A DNA stretch of 64,000 nucleotides from an uncultured Collinsella sp. (GCA_902494535.1 CABUTO010000004.1:1-64000); one strand, 5' to 3'; positions 1 to 9,136 are shown, counted from the first letter of the stretch. The notes: generated by a model from the letters alone, not told the origin. Numbers and translations are program-made.

Positions 1-104
1 CAGTGGGTCATCGTCCCGGCATTCAGCATCAGGGTAGCGCTGCGACGCGGAAATCGCGCGCCGTTGCCGCGCCCCGCAGTGCCCGCTTCCCCCGAGAACA
101 ATTA
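1..104. other. Window edge, nothing recognised
   Basis: No gene is recognised here. Plus-strand frame 1 stays open from base 1 to a TAG at 112-114, so the 3' end of a gene entering from the left is possible. The encoded residues match no family I know. Confidence 0.2.
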
Positions 105-171
105 TCAGTGCAGGTAGAACCCTTGCGCAAAAGCCATGTGCTCGCAATATCGCAAAAAGTCTACTCACTTA
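105..171. repeat. Half copy of the TAAGTGAGTAG inverted-repeat element
   Basis: The right end reads AAAAAGTCTACTCACTTA (154-171), identical to the right ends of the full elements at 10086-10206 and 11506-11625. The interior (GCAGGTAGA, then CTTGCGCAAAA and CTCGC) follows the same order as in those copies but is diverged. No matching left arm is visible, so this is a decayed or truncated copy. It lies upstream of the helicase gene. Confidence 0.7.
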
Positions 172-293
172 GCTAGCGACTACATTTAACGGCTGGGTAG
201 AACGCCCATTTCCTGCATTTTCTCGCGCGCTGGCACCCCGCGCCGCCGCTACGCCATAATAGTTGGCGGACAATCGCGAGAGAAAGCAAACAC

Positions 294-2975
294 ATGGCAC
301 AGACCACGACAGATACCGCCGCCAGCACCGTCTCCGGCGCCGGGGCCGCCAGCTCATTCTCGGGCGGCACGGGAACCGAAGCCGAGTTTGGCTCGCTCGG
401 CGCGCTCTCCCCCACCTGGTGGGAGCCCGATGACGGCAGCGAGCCCGAACCGTGGCTCACGCCCGATCAAGCCTTCGAACGCTTCTTTGAATGGACGAGC
501 GACCGTGGCATTGAGCTGTGGGATCACCAAGAAGAAGCCCTCATGGATCTGGCCGCCGGCGATCACGTCATTTTGGGCACGCCGACCGGATCGGGCAAGT
601 CGCTCGTCGCGCTGGGCATGCTCTTTATGGGCATGGCACAGGGCAAGCGCTGTTATTACACGGCCCCCATCAAGGCCCTGGTCAGCGAAAAGTTCTTCGA
701 CCTGGTACAGGTACTCGGCCGCGACAACGTCGGCATGATCACCGGCGACACGCATATCAACACCAAAGCGCCCGTCATCTGCTGCACGGCCGAAATCCTT
801 GCCAACGACGCACTGCGCGAGGGCGAGGGCGCCGATGTGGGCTGCGTCGCCATGGACGAATTCCATTACTTTGCCGACCCCGACCGCGGCTGGGCATGGC
901 AGGTGCCGCTGCTCACCCTGCCCCACACGCAGTTTATGCTCATGAGCGCCACGCTCGGCGATGTCACCGCCATCGCCGCCTCGCTCGAGGAGCACACCGG
1001 CGCTACCTGCGACTTGGTCGTCGATGCCCCGCGCCCCGTGCCGCTGAGCTACGATTACGTGACGACCTCGCTCGAGGGCACGGTCGAGCTCGCGATGCGT
1101 CGCGGCGAGGCCCCGCTCTACATCGTGCACTTTAGCCAGGATGCCGCCCTTGCGACGGCGCAATCCCTCGCCAACTTTGGCATTGCCAGCAAGGAGCAGC
1201 GCGAGGCCATCAAGGAGGCGGCCAAAGGCACGAGCTTCTCCACGGCTTTCGGCAAGATCCTCAAGCGCTTGCTCGGCTGCGGCGTGGGCGTGCACCATGC
1301 TGGCATGTTGCCGCGCTATCGCCTCCTGGTCGAGCGCCTGGCGCAGCAGGGTCTGCTGCCCGTCATCTGCGGCACCGATACGCTCGGCGTCGGCATCAAC
1401 GTACCCATCCATACCGTGGTACTCACCGCGCTCACCAAGTTCGACGGCTACAAGATGCGTCGCCTGCGCGCCCGCGAGTTCCATCAGATTGCCGGTCGCG
1501 CCGGCCGCTCGGGCTTCGATACCGAGGGCATGGTCATCGCCGAGGCCCCGGAGCACGAGATCGAGAACGCCAAACTCATGGCCAAGGCGGGCGACGACCC
1601 CAAGAAGCTCCGCAAGATTAAAAAGAAGAAGGCCCCCGAGGGCTTTGTCACCTGGAACAAGCAGACCTTTGAGCGCCTGATCGAGACGCAGCCCGAGACG
1701 CTCAAGCCGCGCCTTCGCATCACGCACTCCATGGTGATTAGCGTGGTCGAGCAGGGCGGCGATGCCCGAGCCCGCGTACACGACCTCATCGAGACGAGCT
1801 TGCAGACCCCCGAGGAAAAGGCCAAGCTCGAGGTTCGCGCCGACGAAATCTTCGCCACGCTCATCGATTCCGGCGTCGTCGTTCGCACCGAGGTGCCGCC
1901 CGCGCCCGACGCCCCGACTGACGCCGCGCCAGACATCGACTATGCACTGACGGTCGATCTGCCCGAGGACTTTGCGCTCGACCAGCCGCTCTCGCCGTTT
2001 TTGCTTGCCGCGCTGGAGCTGCTCGACCCCGAGAGTGAGACCTATACCATGGATCTGATCTCGATGGTCGAGGCAACGCTCGAGGACCCCAAGCAGGTAT
2101 TGCGCGCGCAGGAGCGCGCCGCGCGCGACCGCGCGATGGCCGAAATGAAGGCTGACGGCGTCGAATATGAGGAACGCCTGGAGCGCATCCAGGATGTCAC
2201 CTACGAAAAGCCGCTCGAGGACTTGCTCGATGCCGCCTTCGACAAGTACTGCCAAGAAGTACCTTGGGCCAACGACTACCAGCTCTCGCCCAAGAGCGTC
2301 CTGCGCGACATGCTGGAGAGCGCGAGCGACTTTAAGGGCTATATCCAAAAGCTCGGCATCGCCCGCTCCGAGGGCATTCTGCTGCGCTACCTAGCCGAGG
2401 CCTACCGCTCACTCGACCGCACCGTGCCCATCGAGAAGCGCGACGAGCGCCTGCGCGACATTATCTCGTGGCTGGGCTTTGTGGTGCGCTCGGTGGACTC
2501 GAGCCTGGTGGATGAGTGGGAGAACGCCGGCAACCCGGCAGCCCTCGATGCTGCGCCGCCGCAGGGCATCGACGAGGTCGTGGCGGACCGTCGCGGCTGC
2601 ACGCTATTGGTGCGCAACGCGCTCTTCCGCCGCGTGACCCTTGCCGCCCGCGAGCACGTTCGCGACCTGGGCGAGCTCGACGACGACTGGGGCATGAGCG
2701 AGATCCGCTGGCAAAAAGCACTCGACGCTTACCACGAGCAGCACGAGGAAATCCTCACCGACGGAGATGCCCGCAGCGCCGCGATGTTTTCCATTGACGA
2801 GTCCGACGAGAAGACCGCGCACGTATGGCACGTGCACCAGATCTTTGCCGACGAGGATGGCGACCACGATTTTGGCATCATGGGCGATGTCGATCTGGAC
2901 GCCACGCAAGACGGCGGCGAGGTCATCTTCAAAAACTACCGCGTCGGCTTTATCGAGGACCTGCTCGAGGACTAG
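294..2975 (+). CDS. Ski2-like DEAD/DEAH-box helicase with DUF3516 C-terminus
   Basis: Predicted ATP-dependent RNA or DNA helicase of superfamily 2 (893 aa). Visible motifs are Walker A GTPTGSGKS (95-103), motif Ia TAPIKALVSEKF, a DEFH box (188-191), MSAT (217-220) and motif VI QIAGRAGRSGF near residue 400. The long C-terminal half matches the DUF3516 region of actinobacterial Ski2/Mtr4-like helicases. The first ~50 residues are Ala/Ser/Gly-rich and look disordered. The ATG is preceded by GAGAGAAAG. The family usually runs 830-900 aa, so it is full length. Ski2 relatives act in RNA turnover, but the substrate here is unknown. It faces the DUF2130 gene across a shared terminator. Confidence 0.9.
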   Translation: MAQTTTDTAASTVSGAGAASSFSGGTGTEAEFGSLGALSPTWWEPDDGSEPEPWLTPDQAFERFFEWTSDRGIELWDHQEEALMDLAAGDHVILGTPTGSGKSLVALGMLFMGMAQGKRCYYTAPIKALVSEKFFDLVQVLGRDNVGMITGDTHINTKAPVICCTAEILANDALREGEGADVGCVAMDEFHYFADPDRGWAWQVPLLTLPHTQFMLMSATLGDVTAIAASLEEHTGATCDLVVDAPRPVPLSYDYVTTSLEGTVELAMRRGEAPLYIVHFSQDAALATAQSLANFGIASKEQREAIKEAAKGTSFSTAFGKILKRLLGCGVGVHHAGMLPRYRLLVERLAQQGLLPVICGTDTLGVGINVPIHTVVLTALTKFDGYKMRRLRAREFHQIAGRAGRSGFDTEGMVIAEAPEHEIENAKLMAKAGDDPKKLRKIKKKKAPEGFVTWNKQTFERLIETQPETLKPRLRITHSMVISVVEQGGDARARVHDLIETSLQTPEEKAKLEVRADEIFATLIDSGVVVRTEVPPAPDAPTDAAPDIDYALTVDLPEDFALDQPLSPFLLAALELLDPESETYTMDLISMVEATLEDPKQVLRAQERAARDRAMAEMKADGVEYEERLERIQDVTYEKPLEDLLDAAFDKYCQEVPWANDYQLSPKSVLRDMLESASDFKGYIQKLGIARSEGILLRYLAEAYRSLDRTVPIEKRDERLRDIISWLGFVVRSVDSSLVDEWENAGNPAALDAAPPQGIDEVVADRRGCTLLVRNALFRRVTLAAREHVRDLGELDDDWGMSEIRWQKALDAYHEQHEEILTDGDARSAAMFSIDESDEKTAHVWHVHQIFADEDGDHDFGIMGDVDLDATQDGGEVIFKNYRVGFIEDLLED

Positions 2976-2997
2976 CCGAACATACTGGAACGAAACG

Positions 2998-3037
2998 AAG
3001 CGGGGCCGCTGGCAATATAGCCAGCGGCCCCGCTTTT
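2998..3037. terminator. Bidirectional intrinsic terminator
   Basis: A perfect 15-bp stem (AAGCGGGGCCGCTGG with its complement) encloses an 8-nt loop. A T run follows on the plus strand and the A-ended arm gives one on the minus strand. It separates two convergent genes. Confidence 0.9.
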
Positions 3038-3054
3038 GCGCTATACGTTATGCC

Positions 3055-4812
3055 TTACTCGGCACCCTCGACCTCATACGAATCCGCCTCGGCTGGCTCA
3101 TCGTTTGTCTCTGTCGCAGCCCCGCGCGCCTCGTCAAACGCGGCCTTCATGGTCTTGTTGCCCCACGTGAGCTTGCGAATGGTAAGATCGTCCGCCTTCT
3201 TGTTGGCTAGGCGCAGATTGTTCTCGGAGGACAGCAACGCCTCCTTGGTTTTCTGCAGGTGGCTAATCGTCTTATCGATCTCATCGATCGCCGTTTGGAA
3301 CTTGCGGCTCGCGATCTCGTAGTTGCGGCCGAAATCATTCTTGAACTTCTCCATCTTGGCTTCGAAGTTCGTGACGTCGATGTTCTGCTGCTTGTACTCC
3401 GCCAGCTCCTGCTTATAGCGCAGCGAACCCATGGCGGCGTTGCGCAGCAGCGTAATCATGGGAATGAAAAACTGCGGACGGATCACGTACATCTTCTCGT
3501 AGCGATAGCTCACGTCGACTATCCCTGCGTTATAGAGCTCGCTCTCGGGCTCGAGCAGCGTGCAGAGCACTGCATACTCACAGCCTTTCTGGCGACGATC
3601 GTGGTCGAGCTTCTTAAAGAAGTCCTCGTTTTTCTGCTTGGTCGCGGTCTCGTCGTTCTCGTTTTTCATCTCGAACATAATCGAAATGACCTCGTTGCCG
3701 CTTGCGTCGCACTCGCGGAAGATAAAGTCGCCCTTGGTACCCTCGGACGCATCGTTATCCTTCTCGAAGTACGCGTTAGGAAATGCCGTCATGCGCAGAC
3801 GGTTGAACTCGGTCTCGCAGTGCTGCTCGAGCGACTCGCCCACCATCTTGGTGGACAGGCGGACCTTCATGTCCTTAAGGCGCTCAATCTCTTCATCCTT
3901 GTAGCGAATCAGGTCATCGCTCGCACGCTTGGCCTGCGCAAGCTCGAGCTCGTGTGCCGCCTTGGCCTGCTCCTCGCGAGAATCGCGCACCGCCAACTCG
4001 CTCGTCAGCTTGGCACGTGCCTCATCGCGCTCTCGCTCCGCCGCGGCGACCGCCTCCGACAGGTTCATTTTTGCCATCAGTTCCTGCTCGCGCAGCTGGG
4101 CACGCAGACCCTCGGCCTCTTGCTCGGACTGTGCCTTAGCGGCGGAAAACTTCTCTTGTACCGTCGCGCGATAGTCAGTAAGCGCGCGCTCGGCCTCGCT
4201 GCGAGCGGCATCAAGTTCGCGCTGCGACTCAGCCGCAGCGGCGGCAAGCGCCATCTCCTGGGCCTTGTCCGCCGCGGCAAGCTTGGCCTGCAGCTCGGCA
4301 ATCTGAGCATCACGTGCAGCTAAATCGTTTTGAGCAGCGTTGCGCGCCGCCGACTCGGCAAGCTTTGCTTCGTCATCTTTGCGCCCAAGCTGCGCACGCA
4401 GGCTATCAATCTCACGCTGGAGTTCGGCATTTTCCTTTTGAGCATTGGCTCGCGCCTCTACCGCCGCGCGCTGGCTTGCACTCTCGCGCTCTGCGGCAGC
4501 GCCCTCGAGCTTAGCGCGCAGCTCGGCAAGCTCAGCATCGCGCTTGGCAACCTCTTGCGCCAGCTGCTGAGCCGCAGCGTTCTTCTGCTCGACAAGCTGA
4601 GCATTGCGCTGAGACTCCGCCTTTTGCAAGGCAGCCGTCGAACGCGAGCGCTCAAGCTCCAGCGCCTGCTCGCCCTCGCGCTGGACTGCCTTCACACGCT
4701 CATCCAGGTCGCGCGAAAACTCGGCATCACGCACTTGCTTGACAATATCCGCATAGCCAGACGCATCGACCTTAAAGACTTCGCCACAATGCGGGCACTT
4801 GATCTCATTCAT
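3055..4812 (-). CDS. DUF2130 coiled-coil protein
   Basis: A 585-aa protein of unknown function. It opens with a CPHC knuckle (residues 6-9), followed by about 300 residues of Ala/Glu/Arg-rich heptad coiled coil. The C-terminal DUF2130 domain starts near MVGESLEQHCE and contains D-F, then FEMKNEND, an arrangement reminiscent of nuclease-fold active sites. That likeness is inference only. The ATG at 4812 follows GAGGAGCTGCT. DUF2130 proteins have been noted in bacterial mobile and chromosomal contexts without a settled role. It is transcribed alone. Confidence 0.85.
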   Translation of the reverse strand: MNEIKCPHCGEVFKVDASGYADIVKQVRDAEFSRDLDERVKAVQREGEQALELERSRSTAALQKAESQRNAQLVEQKNAAAQQLAQEVAKRDAELAELRAKLEGAAAERESASQRAAVEARANAQKENAELQREIDSLRAQLGRKDDEAKLAESAARNAAQNDLAARDAQIAELQAKLAAADKAQEMALAAAAAESQRELDAARSEAERALTDYRATVQEKFSAAKAQSEQEAEGLRAQLREQELMAKMNLSEAVAAAERERDEARAKLTSELAVRDSREEQAKAAHELELAQAKRASDDLIRYKDEEIERLKDMKVRLSTKMVGESLEQHCETEFNRLRMTAFPNAYFEKDNDASEGTKGDFIFRECDASGNEVISIMFEMKNENDETATKQKNEDFFKKLDHDRRQKGCEYAVLCTLLEPESELYNAGIVDVSYRYEKMYVIRPQFFIPMITLLRNAAMGSLRYKQELAEYKQQNIDVTNFEAKMEKFKNDFGRNYEIASRKFQTAIDEIDKTISHLQKTKEALLSSENNLRLANKKADDLTIRKLTWGNKTMKAAFDEARGAATETNDEPAEADSYEVEGAE

Positions 4813-4870
4813 AGCAGCTCCTCGATGGACGCAAATTTCAACCGCCTACACTCTACCGCGCCGCACGGAC

Positions 4871-4905
4871 AAAAAAGGCGCCGCCGCCATAATGGCAACG
4901 GCGCC
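4871..4905 (-). terminator. Intrinsic terminator of the metallophosphoesterase gene
   Basis: On the minus strand GGCGCCG and CGGCGCC form a stem followed by six Ts. It lies 60 bp beyond the metallophosphoesterase stop. Confidence 0.8.
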
Positions 4906-4907
4906 AG

Positions 4908-4947
4908 AACCACCACAAAGGCGCACTGTGTCCCCTTTGTGGTGGTT
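4908..4947. repeat. 14-bp-arm palindrome
   Basis: AACCACCACAAAGG pairs with CCTTTGTGGTGGTT across 12 nt. A second partial arm (GTGGTGGTTC) follows. It sits between the metallophosphoesterase stop and its terminator. Confidence 0.7.
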
Positions 4948-4965
4948 TGTGTGGTGGTTCGAGCA

Positions 4966-5511
4966 TTACAGTCCAAAGAAGCCCAGGATTTGATCCCGAC
5001 TTACGGGCTTGTACTTGTTGGCATCGAGACCGACATCGTAGCGAAAGATAGGGCGTTCGCGGTCGCGGTTGCGCACGTTGGTGCGGTCTCCTCTGCTGTG
5101 GATATGCCCGTGTAGCATGATGGCGCCACGCGCCTTACCATTCCAGCTGAGCATGGGGTAATGGCTCATCACCAGACGATGGCCCTTGGCATAGCCGGGA
5201 GCAATCTCCAGGTAATCGCGCACGTCTTCCCAAATCTGCGGGGTGTCGGGATCTTCCCAGTCGCCGTCATGGTTACCGCGGATGAGCGTCACATTCTTGC
5301 ATTCGATACGCTCGCGCAGGCGCGCCGCCTCCGCCATGGGCAAGCGATACGTAAAGTCTCCCAGGATATAGAGGCGGTCGTCCGCAGCCACGCACTCATT
5401 GATGGCATCGATGACCTTGCGGTTCATCTCCTCGACCGAATCAAACGGCCGATCCATGTCGTGCAAGATATTCGTATCGCCCAGGTGCAGGTCGGCGGTA
5501 AACCACATCAT
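4966..5511 (-). CDS. Calcineurin-like metallophosphoesterase
   Basis: Small (181 aa) single-domain metal-dependent phosphoesterase. All family motifs are visible: FTADLHLGD near the N-terminus, LGDFTYR, RGNHDGD, SHYPM and LHGHIHS, which supply the Asp/His/Asn ligands of a two-metal site. No signal peptide is present, so it should be cytosolic. The start at 5511 is preferred over the ATG at 5526 because GAGGAC lies at a suitable distance upstream. Substrate cannot be inferred. It lies downstream of the HIRAN and 59-aa genes on the same strand, with a 66-bp gap containing a TATACT that could serve as its own -10. Confidence 0.85.
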   Translation of the reverse strand: MMWFTADLHLGDTNILHDMDRPFDSVEEMNRKVIDAINECVAADDRLYILGDFTYRLPMAEAARLRERIECKNVTLIRGNHDGDWEDPDTPQIWEDVRDYLEIAPGYAKGHRLVMSHYPMLSWNGKARGAIMLHGHIHSRGDRTNVRNRDRERPIFRYDVGLDANKYKPVSRDQILGFFGL

Positions 5512-5577
5512 CGTCTGTGTCCTCATTTCGCAACGCGTCTAACACGTGCCTAGTATACAGACGCTCTGGCGCGTCGG

Positions 5578-5757
5578 TTAGCCAAAGAGCCCGCCGAACA
5601 GACCTCGACGGCGTTTGTCTTGCTTTTTCGAAGCGTCACCCTGAGTTTTCTTGCCCTGCCGTTTCCTACGATCCTGCTCCAACTCATCGTCATCGAGTAG
5701 CAGATCCCACTCAAACGAATCGTCTGTCAGATTGAATAGGTCGTCGTCATCAAACAT
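5578..5757 (-). CDS. 59-aa highly charged protein
   Basis: Translated from the minus strand, it begins MFDDDDLFNLTDDSFEWDLL and ends RRRGLFGGLFG. The N-terminal half is strongly acidic and the C-terminal half strongly basic, with a Gly/Phe tail. A very good ribosome site (AAGGGAGGCGGCC) precedes the ATG. It starts 18 bp after the HIRAN gene's stop, so the two are probably cotranscribed. No family is recognised. The charge split could suit an adaptor or nucleic-acid-associated role, but that is a guess. Confidence 0.65.
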   Translation of the reverse strand: MFDDDDLFNLTDDSFEWDLLLDDDELEQDRRKRQGKKTQGDASKKQDKRRRGLFGGLFG

Positions 5758-5775
5758 GGCCGCCTCCCTTGCCGA

Positions 5776-6102
5776 CTAGCGAGCATCCACCACATAGAGG
5801 CCAACGCGCACCTGGTGCCACGGGCTGCGCTCGGGAGCAACCTGTTGCACGCGAGCCTCAAATACGTCCTCGTGGCCGTAATACATCATCAAGGACAGTG
5901 GGCCGACCTCGTTTCCCGGAACATAGCCAAGCTTGGTGTTGCCGTAATAAATCGCAACCGCCTCAGGGTCATGGGGATTATCGCGCTCGGCACACAGCGT
6001 CAGCTTATCGCCCGCTTTAAGATCGCCCAAGACCAAGGCGCCATCGGTATACTGAAATCCTGCAATGTGAAATGACAGAAGAACACGCGAAGGCTCGTAC
6101 AT
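5776..6102 (-). CDS. HIRAN-domain protein
   Basis: The 108 residues are essentially one HIRAN domain. Characteristic stretches are SFHIAGFQY at the start, LTLCAERDNPHDPEAVAIYY and LGYVPGNE in the middle. HIRAN domains bind single-stranded 3' DNA ends in HLTF and occur stand-alone or fused to helicases in bacteria. Ligand contacts have not been shown for stand-alone forms like this one. The ATG follows GAGGAGCTGCT. It is the first gene of a likely two-gene unit with the 59-aa protein. Confidence 0.85.
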   Translation of the reverse strand: MYEPSRVLLSFHIAGFQYTDGALVLGDLKAGDKLTLCAERDNPHDPEAVAIYYGNTKLGYVPGNEVGPLSLMMYYGHEDVFEARVQQVAPERSPWHQVRVGLYVVDAR

Positions 6103-6338
6103 AGCAGCTCCTCTAACGGCCGGATAAACCGGTGTGTAACCTTATTGAGAAGTCTACGGTCCCGTGCGGACACAAATACATCCTGTCTGCGTCCTTCAAT
6201 CGTTTGCCTCAACGCTTGCGCGACAGAACGCTTGCAGATAAGATAGGAACACGGATGGCACCCGTTGCCGCGGGTCTTGCCAACTCCGATACACGTTTTC
6301 ATCGTGAGAAGTGGCCGTCTTCGCTTACGCGGGGGCGG

Positions 6339-6422
6339 CTATTTCATTCGGCCGATAAACAGACCGAGTTCGATAGCCGCAATCAACAACGCCAATAACG
6401 AAATAACATCGCTTACGTTCAT
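6339..6422 (-). CDS. Putative holin-like (type I toxin-like) membrane peptide, 27 aa
   Basis: Minus-strand peptide beginning MNVSDVISLLALLIAAIELG and ending FIGRMK. It is a single hydrophobic helix with a short polar N-terminus and a basic C-terminus, the layout of the putative holin-like toxin and TxpA/Fst-type small toxins. AGAAGGGA lies 7-8 nt before the ATG. Just after the stop the transcript has GCCGCCCCCGCG then GAAGACGGC, an imperfect GC hairpin, as is usual for these toxin mRNAs. Toxicity and any antisense antitoxin are inference; the gene is too short to be certain. Confidence 0.5.
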   Translation of the reverse strand: MNVSDVISLLALLIAAIELGLFIGRMK

Positions 6423-6485
6423 ACCAAATCCCTTCTAAAGGGAGTTGGCCCATCCGTGCTCCATAACAGTAGTCTAACGCAAAAT

Positions 6486-6519
6486 GCAGGTAATAGGAAC
6501 ACTTGTTCGTATTACCTGC
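6486..6519 (-). terminator. Terminator of the adh-aldh operon
   Basis: GCAGGTAATA and TATTACCTGC pair, with an inner GAACA/TGTTC continuation. ATTTTGCG follows on the minus strand. It lies just beyond the aldehyde dehydrogenase stop. Confidence 0.75.
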
Positions 6520-6527
6520 GCCCTTTT

Positions 6528-7907
6528 CTAATGCACAAACATGCGCACGAACTTGTGCTTCCAGCTTACGTAAGGAGCATAGCGGAATGGCACGTCCAGC
6601 CACGTTGCCTTGTTCACGATGCTCTTCTTGTGGCTAAACGTATCGAAGCTCTCGCGTCCATGGTACTGCCCCATACCGCTCGCACCCATGCCACCAAAGC
6701 CCATATGGCTCGTAGCCAAGTGCATGATGGTGTCGTTGACGCAGCCGCCGCCAAAGGGCACGTAGCGCACAAAGCGCTGTTGAACCGTACGGTCCTGGCT
6801 AAAGATATACAGGGCCAGCGGCGTTGGACGATCCGTAATAAACGCTTCGGCCTCGTCTAGGCTCTCAAACGTCAGCACCGGCAAGATGGGGCCGAAAATC
6901 TCCTCCTGCATCACGGCGTCATCGGGGGTCACGCCGTCCAAAATCGTCGGCTCGATCTTGAGCGACGTCTCGCGCGCGGTACCTCCCAGCACGACCTTAT
7001 CGGGATCGATCAGCCCGCGCGCACGCGCAAAATGCTTGGCGTTGACGATATGCCCGTAGTCCTCGTTATCGAGCGGATGCTCGCCAAACATACGGCGGGC
7101 CTCCTCCTTGATAAGGTCCAGCAGCTCGTCGTGCACGCGCGCATCGACCAGCAGGTAGTCGGGCGCCACGCAGGTCTGCCCCACGTTGAGCCACTTACCA
7201 AAGGCGATACGGCGTGCTGCCACCTTCAAGTTTGCCGTCGCATCCACGATACAGGGACTCTTTCCGCCCAGCTCAAGCGTCACGGGCGTAAGGTTTTTAC
7301 TTGCGCGCTCCATGACGAGCTTGCCGACCGGAACGCTACCGGTAAAGAAGATCTTGTCCCAGCACTCATCGAGCAACGCTTCGTTCTCGGCGCGCCCGCC
7401 CTCGACAACCGTCACCAGGCGCGGATCAAATGCCTCTTCACAGATTTGCTTGAGCACCGCGCTCGATGCCGGAGCATAGGCACTCGGCTTGATGACCACG
7501 GTATTGCCCGCGGCAAGGGCGCCGGCGAGCGGCTCGAGTGTTAGCAAAAACGGGTAGTTCCACGGAGCCATGATGAGCGTGACGCCATAGGGCACGGCTT
7601 GCGTTTTGCACGCGCTCACGGCGTTAGCGAGATCGCACGGACGCAGGCGCGGACGACTCCACCGAGCCACGTGAGCAATCTGATGTCGAATCTCGGAAAG
7701 CGACGTGCCGATCTCGCACATATAGGCCTCGTCATGCGACTTCCCCAAATCGGTCTTGAGCGCATGGGCGATATCAGCCTCGTGGGCCCGCACCGCATCG
7801 CGTAAACTCACGAGCGCGCGACGTCGAGCATCGACATCAAACGTGGCGTGCGTCTTAAAGTAGGCGCGCTGATCGCCGACGATGCACGCAATTTCCTCGG
7901 TGTTCAT
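6528..7907 (-). CDS. Aldehyde dehydrogenase family protein
   Basis: NAD(P)-dependent oxidation of an aldehyde to the acid. The 459-aa length and sequence fit the class-3-like group that includes YwdH-type enzymes. Visible residues are PWN (115-117), FTGS (188-191), the general base Glu212 in LELGGKSP and the nucleophile Cys246 in GQTCVAPD. The ATG sits 8 bp after the alcohol dehydrogenase stop, with AGGAGGG overlapping that stop, so the two are translationally close. The pair suggests alcohol to aldehyde to acid conversion, or the reverse in fermentation. The last ~20 residues are basic and aromatic, as in membrane-associated class-3 ALDHs. Confidence 0.92.
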   Translation of the reverse strand: MNTEEIACIVGDQRAYFKTHATFDVDARRRALVSLRDAVRAHEADIAHALKTDLGKSHDEAYMCEIGTSLSEIRHQIAHVARWSRPRLRPCDLANAVSACKTQAVPYGVTLIMAPWNYPFLLTLEPLAGALAAGNTVVIKPSAYAPASSAVLKQICEEAFDPRLVTVVEGGRAENEALLDECWDKIFFTGSVPVGKLVMERASKNLTPVTLELGGKSPCIVDATANLKVAARRIAFGKWLNVGQTCVAPDYLLVDARVHDELLDLIKEEARRMFGEHPLDNEDYGHIVNAKHFARARGLIDPDKVVLGGTARETSLKIEPTILDGVTPDDAVMQEEIFGPILPVLTFESLDEAEAFITDRPTPLALYIFSQDRTVQQRFVRYVPFGGGCVNDTIMHLATSHMGFGGMGASGMGQYHGRESFDTFSHKKSIVNKATWLDVPFRYAPYVSWKHKFVRMFVH

Positions 7908-7915
7908 GTGCCCTC

Positions 7916-9136
7916 CTAGTTCTCGCCCTCAAACATACCACCTGCAACGACTTCATACATATGCTCGAGCTCCAAGCGGTCCATTAAAAGCGGAACGGGG
8001 TACAGGGGATTGGCCTCGGCATCGGCATTCGCCGCCATCTGCGGAATGTCGGAGCGGCGAATGCCCGAGACATATTTGGGGATTCCCAAGGCCTCGTTCA
8101 TGCGGTCGACCCAATCGATAAAGGCCTCGGCCGCAAGACTGTCCTGCGCGGTAGCCGGCGCAATGCCCGCCATGCGAGCAAGATCGGCAAGCTTGGGGGC
8201 GGCGGCGTCACCATAAGCGCGAAGCATGTGCGGCAGGATGATCGCGTTGGCCAAGCCGTGCGGAATCCCGTAACGTCCGCCCAAGCTGTGTGCGATGGCA
8301 TGAACGTATCCAACGTAGGAGCGCGTAAACGCAACGCCCGCCTTATACGCCGCCGAAAGCATATTGCGACGCGCACGCATGTCGTCGCCATGCTCATAGG
8401 CCTCGAGCAAATTGTCGTGGATGAGCTGAACTGCCTGTCGCGCCATCTTGCGTGTATAGGGCGTGGTGCTTCGCCCGATAAAGGCCTCGACGGCATGCGT
8501 CAGGGCGTCCATGCCCGTCTGCCCCGTAATGGAGGCGGGCAGGCCGCGCGTAAACTCGGGGTCGTGCACCGCAAAGCGCGGGATAAGCACAAAGTCGTTA
8601 ATGGGATACTTGTAGTGTGTCTCGTCATCGGTAATTACCGCCGCAAGCGTGACCTCGCTTCCCGTACCTGCCGTGGTGGGAACGGCGATAAGCAGCGGCA
8701 GGCGACGATGAATCCGCAGCAGCCCGCGCATCTTGTTGATGGGCTTGTTTGGCTGCGCGATGCGTGCTCCCACGCCCTTGGCACAGTCCATGGCCGAGCC
8801 ACCGCCAAAGCCGATAATGGCCCGGCAGGCACTCTCTCGATACAGGGACGCCGCTTCCTCCACGTTTGAAACCGTGGGGTTCGCTGATGTTTTGGCATAG
8901 ACCGCAACGCCAATTCCCCTGGATGCGAGCGCCGTTTCGAGCGGTGCCGTGAGCCCCAGACGGGCAATGCCGGGATCCGTCACGATAAGGACCTTCTGGA
9001 TCGAGCGCTTTTGAAGCACCGCGGGCACATCCTCGGCATGCTCCAAAATGCGCGGCTCGGTATAGGGCAGAATCGGCAATGCAATGCGAAAAACCGTCTG
9101 ATATGTTCGGCACCAGGCACGACGGGCTAGATGCAT
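7916..9136 (-). CDS. Iron-containing alcohol dehydrogenase
   Basis: Group III (Fe-dependent) alcohol dehydrogenase, 406 aa from the chosen start. GFGGGSAMDCAKG is the nucleotide-binding signature and PTTAGTGSEVT follows. Metal ligands are in GMDALTHAVE and in GYVHAIAHSLGG followed by GIPHGLAN. An upstream in-frame extension of 27 residues exists, but AAGGAG directly before the ATG at 9136 fixes the start. It is the first gene of an operon with the aldehyde dehydrogenase. The N-terminal ~25 residues are not typical of the catalytic core. Confidence 0.93.
   Translation of the reverse strand: MHLARRAWCRTYQTVFRIALPILPYTEPRILEHAEDVPAVLQKRSIQKVLIVTDPGIARLGLTAPLETALASRGIGVAVYAKTSANPTVSNVEEAASLYRESACRAIIGFGGGSAMDCAKGVGARIAQPNKPINKMRGLLRIHRRLPLLIAVPTTAGTGSEVTLAAVITDDETHYKYPINDFVLIPRFAVHDPEFTRGLPASITGQTGMDALTHAVEAFIGRSTTPYTRKMARQAVQLIHDNLLEAYEHGDDMRARRNMLSAAYKAGVAFTRSYVGYVHAIAHSLGGRYGIPHGLANAIILPHMLRAYGDAAAPKLADLARMAGIAPATAQDSLAAEAFIDWVDRMNEALGIPKYVSGIRRSDIPQMAANADAEANPLYPVPLLMDRLELEHMYEVVAGGMFEGEN

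Noticed and set aside
354..2348. 664-codon minus-strand frame opposite the helicase
   Set aside because: Antisense shadow; the helicase motifs are complete on the plus strand.
6325..6603. 92-codon minus-strand frame
   Set aside because: It overlaps the end of the aldehyde dehydrogenase and the terminator hairpin, and shows no ribosome site or domain.
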